DNA of 62,230 nucleotides from a virus: positions 1 to 62,230 of IMG/VR virus record IMGVR_UViG_3300014501_000019. One strand, 5' to 3'. The first letter of the stretch is position 1. Every line of letters starts with the position of its first letter. The position numbers were made by a program, and so were the translations under genes. Below are positions 58,518-62,230 of the stretch, in pieces. The notes beneath the pieces are model-generated. The model ran no database searches, was not told the DNA's origin, and saw only the letters and a list, made by a program, of their open reading frames with translations.

Positions 58518-59372
58518 ATGAGCTTGAAAACCGTTTCCCCTGAAGTTGTCCAAGGTTTTGCCGATATCCCCGCTAATCATCCCGGTAGCGCGTCGAACTA
58601 TGGCGTTAGTGGGAGTTACCTGCAAACCGATCGACACGCTATTGTGAGTGATCGTTTCCAAGTGATTCAACCGGCTGCAGTAGGAAACGCATTGTCTGAA
58701 CGTGGTTTCAATCTTGTGTCTTGTTTGACTGGTAAAGCTAGACAAGAGGATAAAACCGATTTTCAGCGAACCATTAGCCGGTATCGCAGCAATGACTTGT
58801 TTGATATCAATGGCTTGTCACTGGATATCATCTATATCGGTAAACATATGGGTCGCGGCTGCGATGAACTTCGTTTGGGACTATATAGGGGAGTTTGCGC
58901 TAATCAGTGGGCAGTGGGTACGCTTTTTGATATGATTCGTTTCCGACACACTGGCAATGCTTTGGATGATATCCAGACTGGAATTGCAGCCGTGCTGAGT
59001 CAACGCGCTAAGCTTGTTGAAACCGTTCAGAATATGCAAGGTAAACAAATGACTGCCAGTGAAATCGAGGAATTGTGCAAAAAGTATGCCGATATTCGAT
59101 TGAATGGCAAGCCTAACGTAATCAAGGTAGACTTTCGGCGCCTTGCTACCGTGCGCCGCGCTGAGGATAGTTTTGCCGATCTTTTCACGGTGGCCAATGT
59201 TTTGCAAGAGAATGCAATCCGTTTCCCGATTCCGTATGATCTTAACGCGGTTGACACACAAGGTAACCCATATGTGCGCCATATGACTAGCCGTAGACTA
59301 CGCGAATCATCTAGTCAATTGGTTGAATTGAATGGTGCAATGTTCGATGCTGCAATGCAGTTTGCCGCTTAA
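58518..59372 (+). CDS. DUF932-type phage/plasmid protein
   Basis: A 284-aa protein resembling the DUF932 family found on phages and plasmids: SGSYLQTDRHAIVSDRFQVI, then GLSLDIIYIGKHMGRG and VCANQWAVGTLF, and late RFPIPYDLNAVDTQGN. Function of the family is unknown. AAAGGAA lies before the ATG. Largest gene of the last region; Arg codons are mainly CGN, unlike the virion genes. Confidence 0.68.
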   Translation: MSLKTVSPEVVQGFADIPANHPGSASNYGVSGSYLQTDRHAIVSDRFQVIQPAAVGNALSERGFNLVSCLTGKARQEDKTDFQRTISRYRSNDLFDINGLSLDIIYIGKHMGRGCDELRLGLYRGVCANQWAVGTLFDMIRFRHTGNALDDIQTGIAAVLSQRAKLVETVQNMQGKQMTASEIEELCKKYADIRLNGKPNVIKVDFRRLATVRRAEDSFADLFTVANVLQENAIRFPIPYDLNAVDTQGNPYVRHMTSRRLRESSSQLVELNGAMFDAAMQFAA

Positions 59373-59450
59373 TCAATAACCGGTTTATTTTGTTTGCGTT
59401 TAGAACATTGTTTCATATAAGAAAGATTGTATATCATAAAATTGACATGA

Positions 59451-59558
59451 CCAAGTATTAGACAGTGTAAACGCCATAGACAGAGTATCTGAAAATACAC
59501 AGAATAATTTATAAGGGTTTTGTTTGGCATCTCGGTTGCAATAGGGTATAAGTGTCAG
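59451..59558 (+). promoter_or_regulatory. Two-box regulatory module, copy 3
   Basis: Box A begins CCAAGTATTAGACAGTGTAA, then ACGCCATAGACA, identical to copy 1. Box B has TTTGGCATCTCGGTTGCAAT and TATAAGTGTCAG. Box A to GG is 75 bp. GGGAG and the ATG at 59580 follow. Confidence 0.67.
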
Positions 59559-59579
59559 ACAACAAATACGGGAGATGAA

Positions 59580-59807
59580 ATGCGTTACAATTCTAAAACC
59601 ATGATGCTTGAAGGATTATCGGAAACCGCTAAAACTGAAATTGTGCAAATATGTCGCGATATTATACTAAACGGCAAAATTGACCGGGAAAATCAATACG
59701 TTAAGTTTTGGCTTGAGCAGACTGGAATGGGGAATGTAACGCACGGGTTACTATTGCAAACGACCGTGATGCCGTGCCGCCTGCTCCTTTCTGTTGTATC
59801 GCTTTGA
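59580..59807 (+). CDS. Hypothetical protein
   Basis: A 75-aa protein (KTMMLEGLSETAKTEIVQIC). Not recognised. First gene behind copy 3 of the module; followed by a terminator, so it is expressed alone. GGGAG 5 nt before the ATG. Confidence 0.6.
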   Translation: MRYNSKTMMLEGLSETAKTEIVQICRDIILNGKIDRENQYVKFWLEQTGMGNVTHGLLLQTTVMPCRLLLSVVSL

Positions 59808-59835
59808 TAAGTTAGGACGCGCTAGGGGCGCTTGC

Positions 59836-59876
59836 GAGGTATCCGCCCTAATCCCCTTACCGGATACCTCATTTTT
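59836..59876 (+). terminator. Rho-independent terminator
   Basis: GAGGTATCCG (59836-59845) pairs perfectly with CGGATACCTC (59861-59870), then ATTTTTAT. It ends the 75-aa gene's unit. Confidence 0.85.
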
Positions 59877-59888
59877 ATAGGAGTTAAC

Positions 59889-60251
59889 ATGTTTAAATCG
59901 CTTCGGGAATTCACTTTAGATAAGCAAGTTAATCGTGCCAAACTCAAGATTATTCATACCAATGATAAGCGCGGACCTTGCACTATTGTCCAGCTATACC
60001 GTACCTCTGTAGTCCATCGGCAAAACGTTAATAACGTGGTTACGCTGAATAGTGGCGCATGGCGTACCGTTTCGACTAAGACTTGCATTAATACCGCGCT
60101 AAAAGCGATTTATGGCAGTCTATCGCCTTATGTCTTTCAATATAAAAAGGAATGGTATATCAATTTACCCGGTATGCAAGATGCTATCAAATATTTTGAC
60201 GGCATGACTATCGGTGGCGGTTGCGGCGCCCCATTCATGGTTTTAAACTGA
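59889..60251 (+). CDS. Hypothetical basic protein
   Basis: A 120-aa basic protein (SLREFTLDKQVNRAKLKIIH, ending with GGGCGAPFMVLN). Not recognised. AGGAG 6 nt before the ATG at 59889. Confidence 0.6.
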   Translation: MFKSLREFTLDKQVNRAKLKIIHTNDKRGPCTIVQLYRTSVVHRQNVNNVVTLNSGAWRTVSTKTCINTALKAIYGSLSPYVFQYKKEWYINLPGMQDAIKYFDGMTIGGGCGAPFMVLN

Positions 60252-60260
60252 AAGGCTAAT

Positions 60261-60464
60261 ATGGCAAAAATCATTGACTTTGTAACTAGACAAGTATTAT
60301 TTGATGGTCCCGTAAAGAAAAGCAAGCCATACGCGCAACTTTGGAAGTTTACTGATAATGATCCATACCGTTATCAGTTGTATACTATCGCCAGTAATCA
60401 AGTCGAAGCAATTGATAACCTGCATAGGGCGAAAAGCCGTATCTATGAAGTGAAAGCAAGTTAA
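60261..60464 (+). CDS. Hypothetical protein
   Basis: A 67-aa protein (AKIIDFVTRQVLFDGPVKKS). Not recognised. AAAGG before the ATG. Confidence 0.57.
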   Translation: MAKIIDFVTRQVLFDGPVKKSKPYAQLWKFTDNDPYRYQLYTIASNQVEAIDNLHRAKSRIYEVKAS

Positions 60465-60465
60465 T

Positions 60466-60660
60466 ATGCCCGTAAGGAAAACATCGTTAAGCAAAATGGC
60501 GTTAGGTTTAGATGCTCTGTCTGTCCTTGAAATCATTGTTGCCGAACATCCCGGCATGATAACCGATGACGAAGTCAATGGCGCCGATTTAGTGGATACT
60601 TTGAGCCGATTGATTAATGATGACAGTGATTTAGCTAAATACCTAGGGAGATTAGTTTAA
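60466..60660 (+). CDS. Hypothetical protein
   Basis: A 64-aa helical acidic protein (LGLDALSVLEIIVAEHPGMI). Not recognised. It starts 1 nt after the upstream stop. Confidence 0.55.
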   Translation: MPVRKTSLSKMALGLDALSVLEIIVAEHPGMITDDEVNGADLVDTLSRLINDDSDLAKYLGRLV

Positions 60661-60712
60661 AATCGAGTTAAGCAAGTATTATACCGAAAAGTGAATTTTC
60701 AAGGGGATTAAT

Positions 60713-60943
60713 ATGCCATGCGATTGCGCGGTAGTTATGGCACCATGCCATTATTGCGAGAATTCATATGAATGCGATTCATGTGGCGGCATTAAATATA
60801 TAGACGGGGATGGGTTAAATAAGACTAACACTGAATTGTTATGTGATGTATGCGTAAATAAAGAATGTTCTCATGACTGGCGCTTGTATGAGGGATTTAC
60901 TAGTTGGTATAATTATTGCACTAAATGTGATAAAAAGGATTGA
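60713..60943 (+). CDS. Zinc-ribbon protein with CxHxW...YCxxC module
   Basis: A 76-aa protein. The N-terminal part has CDC, CHYC, CDSCGG and CDVC, reminiscent of DnaJ-type zinc repeats. The end is CSHDWRLYEGFTSWYNYC then TKCD, the shared module. AAGGGG lies before the ATG; a partial box A (CAAGTATTA) lies at about 60671. Confidence 0.62.
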   Translation: MPCDCAVVMAPCHYCENSYECDSCGGIKYIDGDGLNKTNTELLCDVCVNKECSHDWRLYEGFTSWYNYCTKCDKKD

Positions 60944-60944
60944 T

Positions 60945-61619
60945 ATGTTATTGACACAGAATAGCAAAATGAAGAAAAGTTCTAAGAATGGCCTAACCGT
61001 TGTTAACTGGACTATTCCCGCATTCATGTCTAGTAGTGGATTCCGGACCTGCCCTAATGCCGGAGTATGTGCTAAGGGATGCTATGCGCGTAGCGGGACA
61101 TACATGTTTAAATGCTCAAAGGCAAGCCATGAAAAGAAGTTAGCTTTGACACAACGCGATGATTTTACTCAAGTTATGATCAATGAAATCGAGTCATGGC
61201 TTAAAAAGAAAAGCGTTAAGCATCTTAAGGTTAGAATACATGACGCAGGCGATTTTTATGATATCCAGTATTTGAATAAATGGGTTAGCGTTATGACACA
61301 CTATGCCACTGATAGCCGTGTCAGTTTTTACGCGTATACTAAACAAGTAGACATGTTTAAGAAATACCGCGCAGTCAAAGGTTTGCCCGATAGTTTTACC
61401 GTTATTTTTAGCTATGGCGGCAAGCAAGACAAGTTGATTAATCCCGCAGTGGATCGACATAGCAAGGTTTTCGAGTCAATGGATAGGCTAGTTGCTGAGG
61501 GATATGCTGAGTCAACGGCTGATGATATGGTCGCTGCAATGGGAGTCAATAATAAAATCGGCCTAGTCTTTCATCATGTCAAAAATTGGGAAAATACGGC
61601 ATGGGATAGGGTTAAATAA
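60945..61619 (+). CDS. gp88-like phage protein with Cys cluster
   Basis: A 224-aa protein. It begins LLTQNSKMKKSSKNG and has FRTCPNAGVCAKGCYARSGT, then KLKVRIHDAGDFYD-type strands (HLKVRIHDAGDFYDIQYLNK). This resembles the gp88 family of actinobacteriophages, whose function is unknown. The C-x5-C-x3-C cluster may hold a metal or iron-sulfur group. AAGGA precedes the ATG at 60945. Confidence 0.65.
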   Translation: MLLTQNSKMKKSSKNGLTVVNWTIPAFMSSSGFRTCPNAGVCAKGCYARSGTYMFKCSKASHEKKLALTQRDDFTQVMINEIESWLKKKSVKHLKVRIHDAGDFYDIQYLNKWVSVMTHYATDSRVSFYAYTKQVDMFKKYRAVKGLPDSFTVIFSYGGKQDKLINPAVDRHSKVFESMDRLVAEGYAESTADDMVAAMGVNNKIGLVFHHVKNWENTAWDRVK

Positions 61620-61683
61620 CGGATTGACTAAGGTAAAGGCTCAAAAGTGATTTTTGGCACAACTTGTGCTATGAGGAAATTTT

Positions 61684-62230
61684 ATGAAACTAACTTTTAA
61701 ATTGACTTCCGAAAGTATTGTTAACGTCCATGGCGTCAAACTTTATCGCATGGAAGCCATAACGGATATTCCCGCGCGTGGCGTCAAGGCAGGTGATAAA
61801 GGCGGATTTCTATCCAGTGCGGACATTAACGGCAACGCTCGGGTATTCGGCAACGCTTGGGTATACGGCAACGCTCAGGTATACGGCGACGCTCGGGTAT
61901 ACGGCGACGCTCGGGTATACGGCGACGCTCGGGTATACGGCGACGCTCAGGTATACGGCAACGCTTGGGTATACGGCAACGCTCGGGTATTCGGCAACGC
62001 TTGGGTATACGGCAACGCTCGGGTATTCGGCGACGCTCAGGTATACGGCAACGCTTGGGTATACGGCAACGCTTGGGTATTCGGCGACGCTCAGGTATAC
62101 GGCAACGCTCGGGTATTCGGCAACGCTCAGGTATACGGCGACGCTCGGGTATACGGCGACGCTCGGGTATACGGCGACGCTCGGGTATACGGCGACGCTC
62201 GGGTATACGGCGACGCTCAGGTATACGGCA
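61684..62230 (+). CDS. Hexapeptide-repeat beta-helix protein, 3' end outside window
   Basis: At least 182 codons with no stop before the window ends. The first 48 residues form a leader domain (ITDIPARGVKAGDKGGFLSS). From residue 50 on it is a run of six-residue units G-[N/D]-A-[R/W/Q]-V-[Y/F]. Such repeats build a left-handed or related beta-helix; similar YdcK-like proteins occur in phages and enterobacteria. AGGA precedes the ATG. Role unknown. Confidence 0.75.
   Translation, partial: MKLTFKLTSESIVNVHGVKLYRMEAITDIPARGVKAGDKGGFLSSADINGNARVFGNAWVYGNAQVYGDARVYGDARVYGDARVYGDAQVYGNAWVYGNARVFGNAWVYGNARVFGDAQVYGNAWVYGNAWVFGDAQVYGNARVFGNAQVYGDARVYGDARVYGDARVYGDARVYGDAQVYG
61831..62230 (+). repeat. 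18-bp tandem repeat, 22 copies to the window end
   Basis: Unit GGCAACGCTCGGGTATTC with changes limited to three codons: AAC/GAC, CGG/TGG/CAG and TTC/TAC. The array continues past the window. All units keep the frame. Confidence 0.95.

Noticed and set aside
61651-61670. TTGGCAC-N-GTGC before the hexapeptide gene, with GG-N10-GC spacing like the two-box module
   Set aside because: A start 12 nt past GC would leave the AGGA ribosome site out of the message, box A is absent 75 bp upstream, and the match is explained by the palindrome GCACAA-C-TTGTGC.
61831-62230. Possible CRISPR array
   Set aside because: Units follow each other without spacers and encode an in-frame hexapeptide repeat.

Overview
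The window looks like part of a large, AT-rich, tailed bacteriophage genome with a contractile tail (myovirus type). About 33 kb on the minus strand holds an ordered tail and baseplate module. Around it lie many small phage-type genes, a heavy load of homing-type endonucleases, and nucleotide-metabolism genes. No ribosomal RNA, tRNA or housekeeping gene was recognised. A Gram-negative host is inferred from two gene products. One is an outer-membrane beta-barrel resembling the lipid A deacylase PagL; the other has a type IV prepilin signal. The exact host and phage genus cannot be read from the sequence. Only one module plus accessory regions fills 62 kb, so a jumbo-size genome is likely (inference).

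Layout. (1) 0-33.6 kb: virion genes on the minus strand, in transcription order: tape-measure-like protein, baseplate hub, spike, a 197-aa protein, a LysM/gp25-like baseplate protein, a 2410-aa baseplate J protein, a tail-I-like protein, a small structural protein, a membrane protein and two giant fibre-like proteins. Selfish endonucleases sit exactly at gene junctions. Two plus-strand cargo cassettes interrupt it (8.7-12.9 kb with a transglycosylase; 26.2-27.1 kb with a lipoprotein metalloprotease). (2) 33.7-37.2 kb, plus strand: PagL-like protein, dUTPase, small zinc proteins, an HNH enzyme. (3) 37.2-51.2 kb, minus strand: two metallophosphoesterases, a ribonucleotide reductase, several HNH enzymes, a stand-alone ice-binding-like virion protein and a train of small overlapping genes. 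(4) 51.2-53.9 kb: a minimal tyrosine recombinase operon. (5) 53.9-54.6 kb: a non-coding stretch rich in hairpins. (6) 54.6-62.2 kb: an Endo VII-type nuclease, then small plus-strand genes with a different codon style, including the prepilin-like protein, a DUF932 protein, a gp88-like protein and a hexapeptide-repeat protein that runs off the end.

Most striking points. Three virion proteins each carry a domain with the full sequence character of the DUF3494 ice-binding/adhesin family; one copy is inserted inside another small domain that is intact in a sister protein. A two-box regulatory module occurs three times in the last 8 kb, with its boxes 74-75 bp apart. A shared motif, GNCAATCTTAT, lies in front of the virion genes and follows their direction, so it is a candidate late promoter. 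A second class, extended -10 promoters whose predicted start falls on the ATG, fronts several endonuclease and cargo genes. A small CxHxW...YCxxC module is pasted onto four otherwise unrelated proteins.

How the genes may work together (inference). Tail proteins build an adhesive, multi-domain baseplate. The reductase and dUTPase supply nucleotides. The transglycosylase, lipoprotein protease, PagL-like barrel and prepilin-like protein may remodel the host envelope. The endonucleases spread themselves and perhaps neighbouring cargo. All family assignments come from reading motifs by eye; no database search was run.
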